DNA of 64,000 bases, taken from Bacteroidales bacterium. GTDB lineage: Bacteria > Bacteroidota > Bacteroidia > Bacteroidales > UBA932. Shown here piece by piece: positions 1-7,692 of the stretch; position 1 is the stretch's first letter; every line of letters starts with the position of its first letter. The position numbers and the translations under genes were made by a program. Under the pieces are notes generated by a model. That model was not told the origin of the DNA and searched no databases. It was given only the letters and a program-made list of their open reading frames with translations. The stretch lies in NCBI GenBank assembly GCA_017471085.1, contig JAFUWW010000010.1:6818-70817 (forward strand), in the 5' to 3' direction.

Positions 1-752
1 TGACTGCCTCTCTGCAGGCGCAGGAGCCTTATTTTACTACGGAACAGCTGCCGGACCTGATCAAGTGCCTTCCCGCACCGCCCGCCTTTGACAGCCCCGA
101 ATTCGCCAACGACATGATGCGCTACGCATGGGGCAAGCAGCAGCGGCTGGATTCGCTCCGGGCCGATATGGCCCGCAGGGACGCAGTCTGGTCGTATGAA
201 GCGCTCCTGACGGAGTTCAACGAGCCGGCGGGGCTGGTCATTTCGGCCGAAAACACCCCCGAGATCTGGAAACTGCTGACATCGGCCCTGGCAACGACGG
301 ACCAGATGCGCGTGGCCCCCAAGGCCTATTATCACCGCCAGCGACCCTTCGAACGCTTTGAAGACAAGATGCTTACGGACGAGGAAGATGCCCTGAGAGG
401 AGAGGGTTCCTATCCTTCCGGCCATACGATGCGGGGCTGGACGGCCGCCCTCCTGCTGGCCGAAGTGGCTCCCGGGCGCGCCAACGAGATTTTCGCCCGC
501 GGCTGGCTATACGGAGAAAGCCGGGTCATCGTCGGAGCCCACTGGCAGAGCGACGTGGATGCCAGCCGCGTAGCCGCCAGCATCGGCTATGTCGCCCTCC
601 AGGGCAGTCCCGCCTTCCGGGAACAGATGGAAAGAGCCCAGGCCGAATACATCGTCAAAACCCAGATCCTCTGCCCGGGCTGTTCTTTTCATATAGGTGG
701 GGAGAGTGCTTCGGCAAAAAATAAAAACGTATCTTTGCAGGAGAACAATTGA
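1..752 (+). CDS. Class A acid phosphatase, PAP2 superfamily (5' partial)
   Basis: The reading frame is open from base 3, so the start lies upstream of the window; the first visible residues (TASLQAQ) look like the end of a signal peptide and cleavage site. The full PAP2 phosphatase signature is present: K-x6-RP (KAYYHRQRP), the PSGH motif in GSYPSGHT with the phosphate-binding serine and histidine, and SR-x5-H-x3-D in SRVIVGAHWQSD with the nucleophilic histidine. GSYPSGHT is typical of class A non-specific acid phosphatases (PhoN type), which remove phosphate from organic monoesters in the periplasm. The last 20 or so residues are polar, unlike the family, and are encoded over the promoter of the next gene. 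The internal ATG at 114 is not the true start because conserved N-terminal sequence continues upstream of it. Confidence 0.9.
   Translation, partial: TASLQAQEPYFTTEQLPDLIKCLPAPPAFDSPEFANDMMRYAWGKQQRLDSLRADMARRDAVWSYEALLTEFNEPAGLVISAENTPEIWKLLTSALATTDQMRVAPKAYYHRQRPFERFEDKMLTDEEDALRGEGSYPSGHTMRGWTAALLLAEVAPGRANEIFARGWLYGESRVIVGAHWQSDVDASRVAASIGYVALQGSPAFREQMERAQAEYIVKTQILCPGCSFHIGGESASAKNKNVSLQENN
730..737 (+). promoter_or_regulatory. Promoter -7 element TATCTTTG
   Basis: Perfect match to the Bacteroidota -7 consensus TAnnTTTG, 21 bases before the LD-carboxypeptidase start. It lies inside the last codons of the preceding phosphatase gene. Confidence 0.6.
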
Positions 753-758
753 TAATCG

Positions 759-1892
759 ATGAAAAAACTTTGGATCCCAGCCTTTGCCGTGATGGCAATC
801 CTGTTTTCCTGTTCCAGGGAGCCGGTACAGAAGCCGTCCGTGACGCTTGCCTGCGCTGAACCGGCCTTTTTGAAGCCGGGAGACAGAATCGCCCTCATTT
901 CTCCCTCCTATCATACGCCGATGGAAAATGTGGATACGGCAGCGATGATCCTGCGGGAATGGGGCTTTGAACCCGTTGTGGGCGCCAATGTAGACAAGAC
1001 CTATCTCGGGCACTATGCGGGCACTCCCAAAGACCGTATTTCAGACCTGGAATGGGCGCTGACAGACCCTTCCATCAAGGCCATCCTGTGCAACAGGGGC
1101 GGCTATGGCACCATCCGCCTGGTGAATCAGCTGCCGGAAGAACTGGTAAAGGAAAACCCCAAATGGATGATCGGCTTCAGCGACATCACCACCCTCCACG
1201 GAATTGCCACCCGTTCCGGCGTGATGAGCATCCACGGGACGATGTGCTCCCTGCTGGCCAAGTCCAAGGGCGTGGACCTTTCCAGTACGCTTTTGAGGGA
1301 CATCCTTACCGGCACCATCCCCGAATACGAACTTCCGCCGCACCCGCTCAGCATCCCCGGCACCGCCACCGGAACCCTCGTCGGCGGCAACCTCTGTACC
1401 TTCTCGCCCATCCTGGGAACCGAGGCCGATGCCACTATGGGACGGGACATCATCCTCTTCATAGAGGAAGTGGAAGAAGACATGAGCCATATCGACCGGC
1501 TCATCAATACCTTGATTCTGAATGGCGTATTCGACCGCTGCAAAGGCGTGATCCTGGGTGAGTTCACCGACTGCGGGGCCAACCTGGACTTCGGCAGCGT
1601 GGAAGAAATGATCTGTTCCTACCTGGACGATTACGACATTCCGGTCCTGTGCGGTTTCCCTGCCGGCCACGACACCGTTAACCTCCCCCTGCTGATGGGC
1701 GCTCCAGTCACGCTGGATGTCGCGGAAACAGGCGCCAGGCTCACCTTCAATGTGGATGGCTTCCGGAAAGCCGTCTGGACGGACGACGCCCTGGCCGAGG
1801 CGGCCGATACGGTTAAAATGGAAATCGAGAAACAGCGGAAAATCGTCCGCCTGCTGGATTTCGTCAAACACTATGACGGTATTAAACGTTAA
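759..1892 (+). CDS. LD-carboxypeptidase, peptidase family S66 (lipoprotein)
   Basis: A 377-residue S66 serine peptidase, the family of LdcA (murein tetrapeptide LD-carboxypeptidase) and MccF. It begins with a lipoprotein signal (MKKLWIPAFAVMAILFSC), so it is probably anchored in the outer or inner membrane facing the periplasm. Family marks are GDRIALISPS near residue 45, NRGGYG, the nucleophile serine in GFSDIT, then FIEE and a C-terminal histidine in PAGHD completing the Ser-Glu-His triad. LdcA enzymes cut the terminal D-Ala from L,D-linked muropeptides during cell-wall recycling. The next gene is a VanX-type D-Ala-D-Ala dipeptidase six bases downstream, so the pair plausibly trims D-Ala-containing wall peptides. 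Substrate is inferred. Confidence 0.88.
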   Translation: MKKLWIPAFAVMAILFSCSREPVQKPSVTLACAEPAFLKPGDRIALISPSYHTPMENVDTAAMILREWGFEPVVGANVDKTYLGHYAGTPKDRISDLEWALTDPSIKAILCNRGGYGTIRLVNQLPEELVKENPKWMIGFSDITTLHGIATRSGVMSIHGTMCSLLAKSKGVDLSSTLLRDILTGTIPEYELPPHPLSIPGTATGTLVGGNLCTFSPILGTEADATMGRDIILFIEEVEEDMSHIDRLINTLILNGVFDRCKGVILGEFTDCGANLDFGSVEEMICSYLDDYDIPVLCGFPAGHDTVNLPLLMGAPVTLDVAETGARLTFNVDGFRKAVWTDDALAEAADTVKMEIEKQRKIVRLLDFVKHYDGIKR

Positions 1893-1898
1893 GTGAAT

Positions 1899-2633
1899 AT
1901 GAAAAGGATACTTTGCGCAGCCGCATTGACCGTTCTCTTCGGAGCCCTCTCCTGCAAACAGGAACAAAGCGATTTCGTAACGGTGACCGACGCCGTTCCG
2001 GACGCCATCCTGGAAATCCGCTACTACAGCACCTACAACTTCGTCGGGGCCCGTATCGACGGTTATGAGGAGCCCACGGCCTTGCTTACCAAGCAGGCGG
2101 CAGCGGCGCTGAAGGCGGTCAGTGACGATGTAATGGCCCAGGGATACCGGCTTAAGATCTACGATGCCTACCGGCCCCAGAAAGGGGTGGACCACTTTGT
2201 CCGCTGGGCGGCCGACCTCCCCGATACCAAAATGAAGGATTATTTCTATCCCGACCTGGACAAGAGCGTCCTTTTCGACCAGGAATATATCATGGAAAAA
2301 AGCGGCCATACGCGCGGTTCCACCGTGGATCTGACCCTTTTTGACATGGCCACGGAGAAAGAGCTGGACATGGGCGGGACCTTCGACTGGTTCGGCCCCG
2401 AAAGCCATCCCGATTTCTGCGGAAATCCCGAAACGGGCGAATATACCGGTGACAACAGCAAGAGCCCGGACGGCCGCAGCATTACCCCCGAACAGTTCGC
2501 CAACCGTATGATCCTCCGCCGCGCCATGCTTCGCCACGGCTTCAAGCCGCTGGATACGGAATGGTGGCACTTCACCCTCAAGGACGAACCCTTCCCGGAA
2601 ACCTATTTCACCTTCCCGGTAAAAGAACTGTAG
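1899..2633 (+). CDS. VanX-type D-alanyl-D-alanine dipeptidase, family M15D
   Basis: A 244-residue lipoprotein (signal MKRILCAAALTVLFGALSC). The Zn-binding pattern SGHTRGSTVDLTL corresponds to SxHxxGxAxD, and EWWHF is the second conserved block with the catalytic Glu and third Zn ligand. IYDAYRP near residue 90 is also typical. VanX/DdpX enzymes hydrolyse D-Ala-D-Ala. An upstream in-frame GTG at 1893 abuts the stop of the previous gene; the ATG at 1899 is preferred because it begins directly with the Lys-Arg of the signal peptide. No vanH/vanA partners are present, so this is probably a peptide-recycling enzyme rather than a vancomycin resistance determinant. Confidence 0.88.
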   Translation: MKRILCAAALTVLFGALSCKQEQSDFVTVTDAVPDAILEIRYYSTYNFVGARIDGYEEPTALLTKQAAAALKAVSDDVMAQGYRLKIYDAYRPQKGVDHFVRWAADLPDTKMKDYFYPDLDKSVLFDQEYIMEKSGHTRGSTVDLTLFDMATEKELDMGGTFDWFGPESHPDFCGNPETGEYTGDNSKSPDGRSITPEQFANRMILRRAMLRHGFKPLDTEWWHFTLKDEPFPETYFTFPVKEL

Positions 2634-2672
2634 GCTGTTTATCGACCCGCTTGGAGATCCATCCGGCCGCCA

Positions 2673-2900
2673 TCAACTTGCCGTGTTGCAACTGAATTCG
2701 GCCTCACAGCGCATTCTAGCCTGCAACATGGCCACGGTTTTAGCCGCAGGCGTGGTTTTCCTGGCCATGTTACCATGAAAAACGGCCTTGCAGCGCACTT
2801 TGGCCTGCGACATGGCAAGCGGCCGCTGCATGGCGGGGCGAGGGGCCGAACAGGCGGCCAGAAGGGCTGCCAGGTCCAGAAGAAGCAGGTGTTTTTTCAT
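2673..2900 (-). CDS. Small lipoprotein-like ORF largely encoded by hairpin repeats
   Basis: A 75-residue ORF on the minus strand in an otherwise gene-free gap. It starts with a credible lipoprotein signal (MKKHLLLLDLAALLAAC). The rest is a degenerate internal duplication (SQAKVRCKAVFHGNMA and LQARMRCEAEFSCNTA) that is simply the translation of the paired hairpin repeats beneath it. The start at 2900 is chosen over an in-frame ATG nine bases upstream because the signal begins with Met-Lys-Lys. It may be a real short lipoprotein whose 3' end was replaced by repeats, or a chance ORF. No family is recognised. Confidence 0.4.
   Translation of the reverse strand: MKKHLLLLDLAALLAACSAPRPAMQRPLAMSQAKVRCKAVFHGNMARKTTPAAKTVAMLQARMRCEAEFSCNTAS
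2678..2818. repeat. Paired hairpin repeats, locus A
   Basis: Two roughly 57-base units, 2678-2734 and 2762-2818. Each has a left arm related to TTGCCATGTTGCA and a right arm related to TGCAACATGGC around a loop of about 30-40 bases. The loops resemble each other (both contain CGGCCT..CAGCGCA.T.T.G). In unit 1, GCCGTGTTGCA pairs with TGCAACATGGC through one G-T pair; in unit 2, GCCATGT pairs with ACATGGC. The same arms recur at 6321-6479. Confidence 0.75.
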
Positions 2901-3009
2901 ATCAGCCATGTGTTATCTTCTTTTTCGGGTCAGTTTCTGTTCCTAAAGTTAGCCCTTCCTCCGCACTTGTGCAAATCCGCCCCTGCCCTTGGTCGATTAT
3001 TGCAAGCAA

Positions 3010-3041
3010 TTGACCATTTTTCCAAAAAATGTTTAAATTTG
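3010..3041 (+). promoter_or_regulatory. preA promoter (TTG and TAAATTTG)
   Basis: TTG at 3010-3012 and TAAATTTG at 3034-3041, 21 bases apart, match the Bacteroidota promoter consensus. The start codon is at 3066. Confidence 0.7.
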
Positions 3042-3064
3042 TATCAGACACAACAATCTGATAC
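3041..3064. promoter_or_regulatory. Inverted repeat at the preA transcription start, operator candidate
   Basis: GTATCAGA (3041-3048) and TCTGATAC (3057-3064) form a perfect 8-base inverted repeat with an 8-base spacer. It overlaps the last base of the -7 element and ends one base before the start codon. It could be a repressor site, or a leader hairpin hiding the start codon. Confidence 0.55.
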
Positions 3065-3065
3065 T

Positions 3066-4505
3066 ATGCAATCCCATATCAACATCCGGGAAGAAGCCAA
3101 CCGCTGCCTTCTCTGTGAAAACGCTCCGTGCAGCGCTGCCTGCAAGAGCGGAGACCCCGCCCGCGCTGTCCGTGCCATCCGCTTTGAGAACCTTCCCCTT
3201 GCGGCAGAATGCTTTGCCACGGCATCGGACAAGGATCTGGAAGCCGCAGAAAGTGCCTGCATCCACTACAGCCACTCCATCCGGCTTAAGGAACTGGCCG
3301 CAGCCCTTCCGTCGGCCCCATCCTTCGACAAGCTGCCCTCGCTGGAAACGACTTTCTGCGGCATCCGCTGCGAGAGCCCTTTCTTTCTGGCGTCGTCGGC
3401 TGTCTGCACCAATTATGAGATGGTGTCCAAGGCCTTTGAAGCCGGCTGGGCGGGCGTTTTTTACAAGACCATCTGCCTGCAGGACATCCAGGAGGTGTCG
3501 CCCCGGTTCGATGCCGTCAAGCGCCCGGACGGCCATTTCTCGGGCTTCCGCAATATGGAGCAGCTCTCGGAGAATCCCGTGGAAACGGATTTTGACATCC
3601 TCCGCCGGCTCAAGCGGAATTACCCCCGCAAGGTGGTCGTGGCCTCCATTATGGGCCAGACGGAAGAGCAGTGGATCGAGCTGGCCAGAATGGCGGAGGA
3701 AGCCGGTGTCGATGCCATCGAACTCAATTTCTCCTGCCCGCAGATGCGGATGGCCGGTATGGGCAGCGACGTGGGCCAGAACCCGGAACTGGTCACCTTC
3801 TATACCGCTTTTGTCAAGCAGGCCGTAAAGGTTCCCGTCATCCCCAAGATGACCCCCAACGTGGCCTCGCTCACCCAGGTGGCTATGGCGGCCTATTTCG
3901 CCGGGGCCGACGGCATATCGGCCATTAACACCATCAAATCCGTGACGATGGGCGGTGAGGTGTCCGGAAAAAAGGTGATTTCCGGCTATTCGGGGCCGGC
4001 CGTGAAGCCTATTGCCCTGCGGTTTATCCTGGAAATGGCCAAGAATCCGGTAATGAAGGACTTGCAGCTGTCCGGCATCGGCGGAATCGTCACGTGGCGG
4101 GATGCCCTGGAATTCATCCAGCTGGGCTGCCGGAACGTGCAGGTGTGTACCGCCGTCATGGAATACGGATACAGGATTATCGAAGACCTCACGGCCGGGC
4201 TGCAGCACTATCTGGCCGCGCGGGGCGTCTCTTCGCTGGAAGAGGTCATCGGCGAGGAATTGGACAGTTTTGTGCGGGTGCAGGACTTGGACCGCAGCAC
4301 CAAAGTATTCCCCACCATCGACCGGGACAAATGCGTGGGCTGCGGCCGATGCTACATCTCCTGCCGGGACGGCGGGCACCAGGCGATTGCCTTCGAGGAG
4401 GACCGGAAACCCCGCATCGTGGGTACCAAGTGCGTCGGCTGCCACCTGTGTCGCCTGGTCTGTCCTACTGGCGCTATGGGAGTCTCAAAACGGGTGAATA
4501 AATAG
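3066..4505 (+). CDS. preA: Dihydropyrimidine dehydrogenase subunit PreA with extra N-terminal Fe-S domain
   Basis: A 479-residue protein; the E. coli PreA family is about 410. Residues 1-70 add a Cys-rich segment, C14-x2-C17-x4-C22-x3-C26, like the first Fe-S motif of the N-terminal domain of mammalian DPYD and of PreT. The middle is the FMN barrel: NFSCPQM and MGSDVGQ match PreA, and AINTIKS is conserved. The C terminus holds two [4Fe-4S] motifs, CVGCGRCYISC and CVGCHLCRLVCP. The enzyme reduces uracil and thymine with electrons from NAD(P)H through a flavoprotein partner (PreT), which is not encoded nearby. The ORF could extend upstream to 2775, but that part is repeat and promoter DNA; ATG 3066 follows a good promoter and an inverted repeat. 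Confidence 0.88.
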   Translation: MQSHINIREEANRCLLCENAPCSAACKSGDPARAVRAIRFENLPLAAECFATASDKDLEAAESACIHYSHSIRLKELAAALPSAPSFDKLPSLETTFCGIRCESPFFLASSAVCTNYEMVSKAFEAGWAGVFYKTICLQDIQEVSPRFDAVKRPDGHFSGFRNMEQLSENPVETDFDILRRLKRNYPRKVVVASIMGQTEEQWIELARMAEEAGVDAIELNFSCPQMRMAGMGSDVGQNPELVTFYTAFVKQAVKVPVIPKMTPNVASLTQVAMAAYFAGADGISAINTIKSVTMGGEVSGKKVISGYSGPAVKPIALRFILEMAKNPVMKDLQLSGIGGIVTWRDALEFIQLGCRNVQVCTAVMEYGYRIIEDLTAGLQHYLAARGVSSLEEVIGEELDSFVRVQDLDRSTKVFPTIDRDKCVGCGRCYISCRDGGHQAIAFEEDRKPRIVGTKCVGCHLCRLVCPTGAMGVSKRVNK

Positions 4506-4570
4506 CCGGCCCCCCTGCTGGAAACAGATGGCCGGCACAACTTCATTCCGGGGGAGTCGCACCTGCGCCA

Positions 4571-6265
4571 TTACCGTCCCAGCACTTCCTTGAGCCAGGA
4601 GTAGGCCTCCGGGACGTCGTAGTCGCCGCTGTGGGGCTTGAGCCAGGCGAATCCCACGTTGTGGGCTTTCACGGCGGGGCTTGAGCGTACGGAGAGGAAG
4701 AGGGTGGTTTCCACGGCGAAGGAATTGTCGCGGTCGTCCATACCGTGGCGGACATACCAGTAGGGGGCCACATCGGCCTTGTTCTCCAGGATATAGTCCA
4801 TCGCGCAGGTCATCTTGATCTGCTTCAGCAGCGCTTGGCCGTCCGCGGTCCGGAGATACTGTTCCCAGGTGAGGCCGGTGTCGTCCAGGCCTACGCTGTT
4901 CCTGCGGGTGTCGTGGTTCCAGGACCAGGCGTTGAAGGGGGCGTATTCCTGCTCCCGGGTGCCGAAGAGGTTGTCCTCGTTCATACGGTTGTCGTACAGG
5001 CCGATGTTGGAGAACGAGGGCGCCACTTTGAGCGCCGTGTATTTGGCCAGATAGTAGAGGTGCTTGTCCAGGTCGTACCTGTAGCTGCCGTCTTCGCTGA
5101 AGGTAATCCAGCCGTTGTTTTTTCGGTGCTGGACGGCCTGGTTTCCGCCCGCCTGGGGGCCGCCGTTGCCACCGGGCCGAAGCTCACCTCCGGGCCGCAT
5201 CTGGCCGCGGGGACCGCCCATGCCGGGGCCGCCGAACCCGCGGGTGCGGATTTCCTGTTCCACATCGGCCTTCATCTGCTCCGGGCCTATCTCGGCCAGG
5301 GTCTTTTCAATCTCCTCTTTCATCAGGCGGGTAATCTGGTCGCGGAGGTTGCTGTCTGTCACGGGGTTGCCGAACTCGTCCTTGAGCCCCAGGCTGTTCA
5401 GGTAAGGGACGTACAGAGCCGCGAGGGCGTCTGAAGCTTCCAGGATGGTGGCCTCCGGCGCATAGCTGTAGTCCATCTCTCCGGCCAGGTACAGCGCCTT
5501 GCGCGTATGGCCGAAGAGCCACTCATAGCCATAGCAGGAATGGCCGAGGTCCGTGATGGGGCAATAGGCGATTACGCCCAGCACGTTGTCACCTATGCCG
5601 GGGGCGGAAGAGAGGCTTCCGTCTTTGGCCTTGATGATGCCCGCCGCGCCGATCTCGTACAGCTCCTCGAAAAAGTCCGGGCTGTTGCCGCTGGCCGCAA
5701 TCACGGTGGAGAGGGCGCCGCCGCCGGACGTGCCGGTGACGATAATCTTGTCCGTATCACCCGCCGGGAGGGCCTTCTTGTTGAAGCGGAGGTAGCGGAT
5801 GACGGCCTTGGTGTCGGCCATAATGGCGGGGGAGTGACCCAGGTACCGGCCGTCCGTGAGCCCGTTGCTGCGGCTGCGGCCGCCATAGGAGACCACCACG
5901 TAGCCTTCCTTGAGCGCCACGCCCACTTTGTTGCCGGAGCCGTCGTAATCCTGTCCGTCGGCCAGGGTGTTTTCCGGGTATCCGTTGGCCTGCCAGCCGG
6001 CGTTGTTCACATAAAGGACGATGGGCGAGGCCTTGGTGGCCGTTTCCGGCACGTAGATGTTGATCTTCTGGTCTTCCGGCCGATTGGGCCGGGTGAGATA
6101 GTTGTCCGCGAACCAAGTCACCTTTACGGGCGCGCCGTCCACTTTTACCTGCAGGACGGTTTTCCGGGCCGATTTCAGGGCGATGCTTTCGCTTTTCGTT
6201 TTTCCTGCACTGAGCGCTGCCGAGCAGACGGTGAGGGCCAATAGAAACAGGGCTGTTCTTTTCAT
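4571..6265 (-). CDS. Secreted alpha/beta hydrolase, tannase/esterase-like
   Basis: A 564-residue protein with a signal peptide (MKRTALFLLALTVCSAALSA). The nucleophile elbow GTSGGGA puts the catalytic serine near residue 180; YWYVRHGMDDRD and WLKPHSGDYD near the C terminus probably carry the acidic residue and the histidine. The fold and GTSGGG elbow suggest a subtype-B tannase or feruloyl-esterase-like enzyme acting on aryl esters outside the cytoplasm. A Gly/Pro-rich low-complexity stretch (around residues 340-385, GGPGMGGPRGQMRPGG) interrupts the domain. The ORF could start ten codons earlier, but ATG 6265 starts the signal peptide. It stands alone between PreA and a repeat locus. The exact substrate is unknown. 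Confidence 0.75.
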   Translation of the reverse strand: MKRTALFLLALTVCSAALSAGKTKSESIALKSARKTVLQVKVDGAPVKVTWFADNYLTRPNRPEDQKINIYVPETATKASPIVLYVNNAGWQANGYPENTLADGQDYDGSGNKVGVALKEGYVVVSYGGRSRSNGLTDGRYLGHSPAIMADTKAVIRYLRFNKKALPAGDTDKIIVTGTSGGGALSTVIAASGNSPDFFEELYEIGAAGIIKAKDGSLSSAPGIGDNVLGVIAYCPITDLGHSCYGYEWLFGHTRKALYLAGEMDYSYAPEATILEASDALAALYVPYLNSLGLKDEFGNPVTDSNLRDQITRLMKEEIEKTLAEIGPEQMKADVEQEIRTRGFGGPGMGGPRGQMRPGGELRPGGNGGPQAGGNQAVQHRKNNGWITFSEDGSYRYDLDKHLYYLAKYTALKVAPSFSNIGLYDNRMNEDNLFGTREQEYAPFNAWSWNHDTRRNSVGLDDTGLTWEQYLRTADGQALLKQIKMTCAMDYILENKADVAPYWYVRHGMDDRDNSFAVETTLFLSVRSSPAVKAHNVGFAWLKPHSGDYDVPEAYSWLKEVLGR

Positions 6266-6284
6266 AACGAGGCGGGTGTTTCGG

Positions 6285-6292
6285 CAAAAATA
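6285..6292 (-). promoter_or_regulatory. Promoter -7 element TATTTTTG for the tannase-like gene
   Basis: On the minus strand TATTTTTG fits TAnnTTTG and lies 19 bases before ATG 6265. No TTG at the usual distance was found. Confidence 0.5.
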
Positions 6293-6320
6293 CAAAAAAA
6301 ACAGCCAAGTTGCGCCGGAC

Positions 6321-6479
6321 GCCGTGTTGCAAGGCCGATTGGCCTTGGAGGGCGGCAGATGGTCGATTTGCCTTGCAACATGGCGCCGGTTTCTGGCTCG
6401 CCAGCTATTTTCCTTGCCATGTTGCGAGCCTAATCGGCCCCTGAGCGCAGTTGCGTGGCGAGTTGCCTTGCAACATGGC
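6321..6479. repeat. Paired hairpin repeats, locus B
   Basis: Two units: 6321-6384, where GCCGTGTTGCAAGG pairs with CCTTGCAACATGGC (14 bp with one G-T pair), and 6412-6479, where GCCATGTTGC pairs with GCAACATGGC (10 bp, perfect). Arms are the same as at locus A (2678-2818); loops are 36 and 44 bases. Units are separated by 27 bases. Confidence 0.8.
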
Positions 6480-6795
6480 TGGGGTTAGTGGCGGCGGTGA
6501 TGGTCTGTTTACTTTTGGGAGAGGTTTGCCCCCCAAAGAAACTAATACGGTGCCCCCCCGGTACATGGCATTCCGCGAAAAAGGGCAAAAACGTGTAATG
6601 CGATGTGCCACGGGAGTTTGGCGGGGAGGGGCAGGGTGTCCGGGAGGCGAGATTCCGCTGCGCTGCGCTTGCGCTATCTCTTTCCTCCCGGAGGGGTCCG
6701 GGCAAACAGAGAATGGCATCCGGTAACTTCGTTCCCTCTGTGTTTTTTTCGCTGTCCAGCCCTTACGAAAACAAGTTTTCGACGGGCCGGCCATC
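6480..6795. other. Gene-free stretch with a GC-rich inverted repeat
   Basis: No convincing ORF on either strand. It holds C/G runs, an inverted repeat CCGGGAGG (6640-6647) and CCTCCCGG (6684-6691) and a short hairpin around 6768-6783 (CGAAAAC with TTTTCG). I recognise no known ncRNA; it may be degraded sequence between the repeat locus and the tRNA. Confidence 0.4.
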
Positions 6796-6824
6796 AAAAA
6801 AGCACCGCAGCTACGCTGCGATGC
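6796..6824 (-). terminator. Rho-independent terminator of tRNA-Ser
   Basis: On the minus strand a 10-bp stem (plus-strand arms 6802-6811 and 6815-6824, one wobble pair) with a 3-base loop is followed by six T (6796-6801). It lies 14 bases beyond the tRNA. Confidence 0.8.
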
Positions 6825-6837
6825 CATTCTTGGTTTG

Positions 6838-6926
6838 CGGAGAGGACGAGATTCGAACTCGTGGTACAGAATAACCCGTACGGCAGTTTAGCAAACTGCT
6901 GGTTTCAGCCACTCACCCACCTCTCC
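6838..6926 (-). tRNA. tRNA-Ser, anticodon GCU
   Basis: An 89-base class II tRNA. The acceptor stem GGAGAGG (complement of 6920-6926) pairs with CCTCTCC (complement of 6839-6845), with discriminator G at 6838. The anticodon loop TTGCTAA gives anticodon GCT (reads AGC and AGU). The T arm has GTTCGAATC and there is a long variable arm, as in tRNA-Ser. CCA is not encoded. It has its own promoter (6967-6996) and terminator. Confidence 0.95.
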
Positions 6927-6966
6927 GGGGATTGTCCTGAAATTCCGTCAACAAAGGACGGGACTG

Positions 6967-6996
6967 CAAAGATACCAATTTTTTGTCAATTCGCAA
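6967..6996 (-). promoter_or_regulatory. tRNA-Ser promoter
   Basis: On the minus strand TTG (6994-6996) and TATCTTTG (6967-6974) are separated by 19 bases. It is divergent from the cytidylate-kinase-like gene promoter. Confidence 0.75.
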
Positions 6997-7015
6997 ACGA
7001 TATGGAAAAAAGTGG

Positions 7016-7023
7016 TATCTTTG
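7016..7023 (+). promoter_or_regulatory. Promoter -7 element TATCTTTG
   Basis: Perfect TAnnTTTG match, 21 bases before the ATG at 7045. The nearest TTG upstream (6983-6985) is too far (30 bases), so the -33 part is not assigned. Confidence 0.55.
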
Positions 7024-7044
7024 TCTGGAACAAAAAGGAAAACC

Positions 7045-7692
7045 ATGACCATTAACGAACCCTTTGTCATTACCATCAGCCGGGAAGTGGGCTCCGGCGG
7101 CCGCACCGTGGGGCGTATGCTGGCCACCAAACTGAATGTCCGCTATTCCGACAAAGACCTGATCCGGAAACTCCGCACCCAGTTCGGGCTCAGTACGGCC
7201 GCCATCGAGAAACTCAAGGCCGAGAAAAAGAACTGGCTCGGCGACTTCCTCCGCCTGGTGTCGCCCGTGCCCACTGCCACTGCGCTCCTGGACAAGGACG
7301 CGGATTCGTTAAGGGAATACCGGGACGACGTTACCACCGAAGACGTCTATCGTGCAGAGCTGGAAATCCTGCAGGAACTGGCCTCGGAAGGCTCGCTGGT
7401 GGTGGCCGGCCGCAGCGGTTTCTTCGCGCTGAAAAACTTCCCAAACCGCCTGGATGTCATGATCACCGCCCCCAGGGACACTCGGGTACAGCGCATTATG
7501 CAAAAGCAGAACCTCACGCGTGAAGAGGCAAAGGCCGTTGTCGGGCAAGTGGACAAAGCGCGGGAAAACTACGTGCACCGTTTTACCGGCACCAGCCGGT
7601 ACGACCTCCGCAACTATCATCTTGTCCTGAATGCAGAAGGCCACACGGAAGAGGAACTGGCGCAGGTAATCCTCTCCTATATCGGCCTTTAA
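7045..7692 (+). CDS. Cytidylate kinase-like protein
   Basis: A 215-residue P-loop protein. The N terminus FVITISREVGSGGRTVG contains the nucleotide-binding loop GSGGRT and is the hallmark of the cytidylate-kinase-like family common in Bacteroidota and Firmicutes; VVAGRSGFF in the middle and R-rich lid segments (RVQRIMQKQNLTREEA) also fit. It probably phosphorylates a nucleoside monophosphate in the cytosol, but members of this family are not the canonical Cmk. A GTG eleven codons upstream lies in the promoter; ATG 7045 is preferred. Its stop overlaps by four bases the stop of the convergent phytase-like gene. Confidence 0.8.
   Translation: MTINEPFVITISREVGSGGRTVGRMLATKLNVRYSDKDLIRKLRTQFGLSTAAIEKLKAEKKNWLGDFLRLVSPVPTATALLDKDADSLREYRDDVTTEDVYRAELEILQELASEGSLVVAGRSGFFALKNFPNRLDVMITAPRDTRVQRIMQKQNLTREEAKAVVGQVDKARENYVHRFTGTSRYDLRNYHLVLNAEGHTEEELAQVILSYIGL

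Noticed and set aside
1899..2633. Vancomycin resistance by VanX
   Set aside because: No VanH, VanA or VanS/R genes nearby and a lipoprotein signal that cytosolic VanX lacks; a peptide-recycling role is more likely.
2775..3065. N-terminal extension of preA
   Set aside because: The stretch is hairpin repeat, then promoter and inverted repeat; no conserved protein sequence.
5140..5240. Gly/Pro-rich stretch of the tannase-like gene as a repeat insertion
   Set aside because: No palindromic units or fixed ends at nucleotide level; looks like ordinary low-complexity coding sequence.
6640..6691. Known structural RNA (SRP RNA, 6S or tmRNA)
   Set aside because: None of the conserved cores could be found in the stretch 6480-6795.
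6605..6874. An ORF ending in EDEIRTRGTE
   Set aside because: Its last residues are the translation of the tRNA-Ser 3' half, a well-known artefact.
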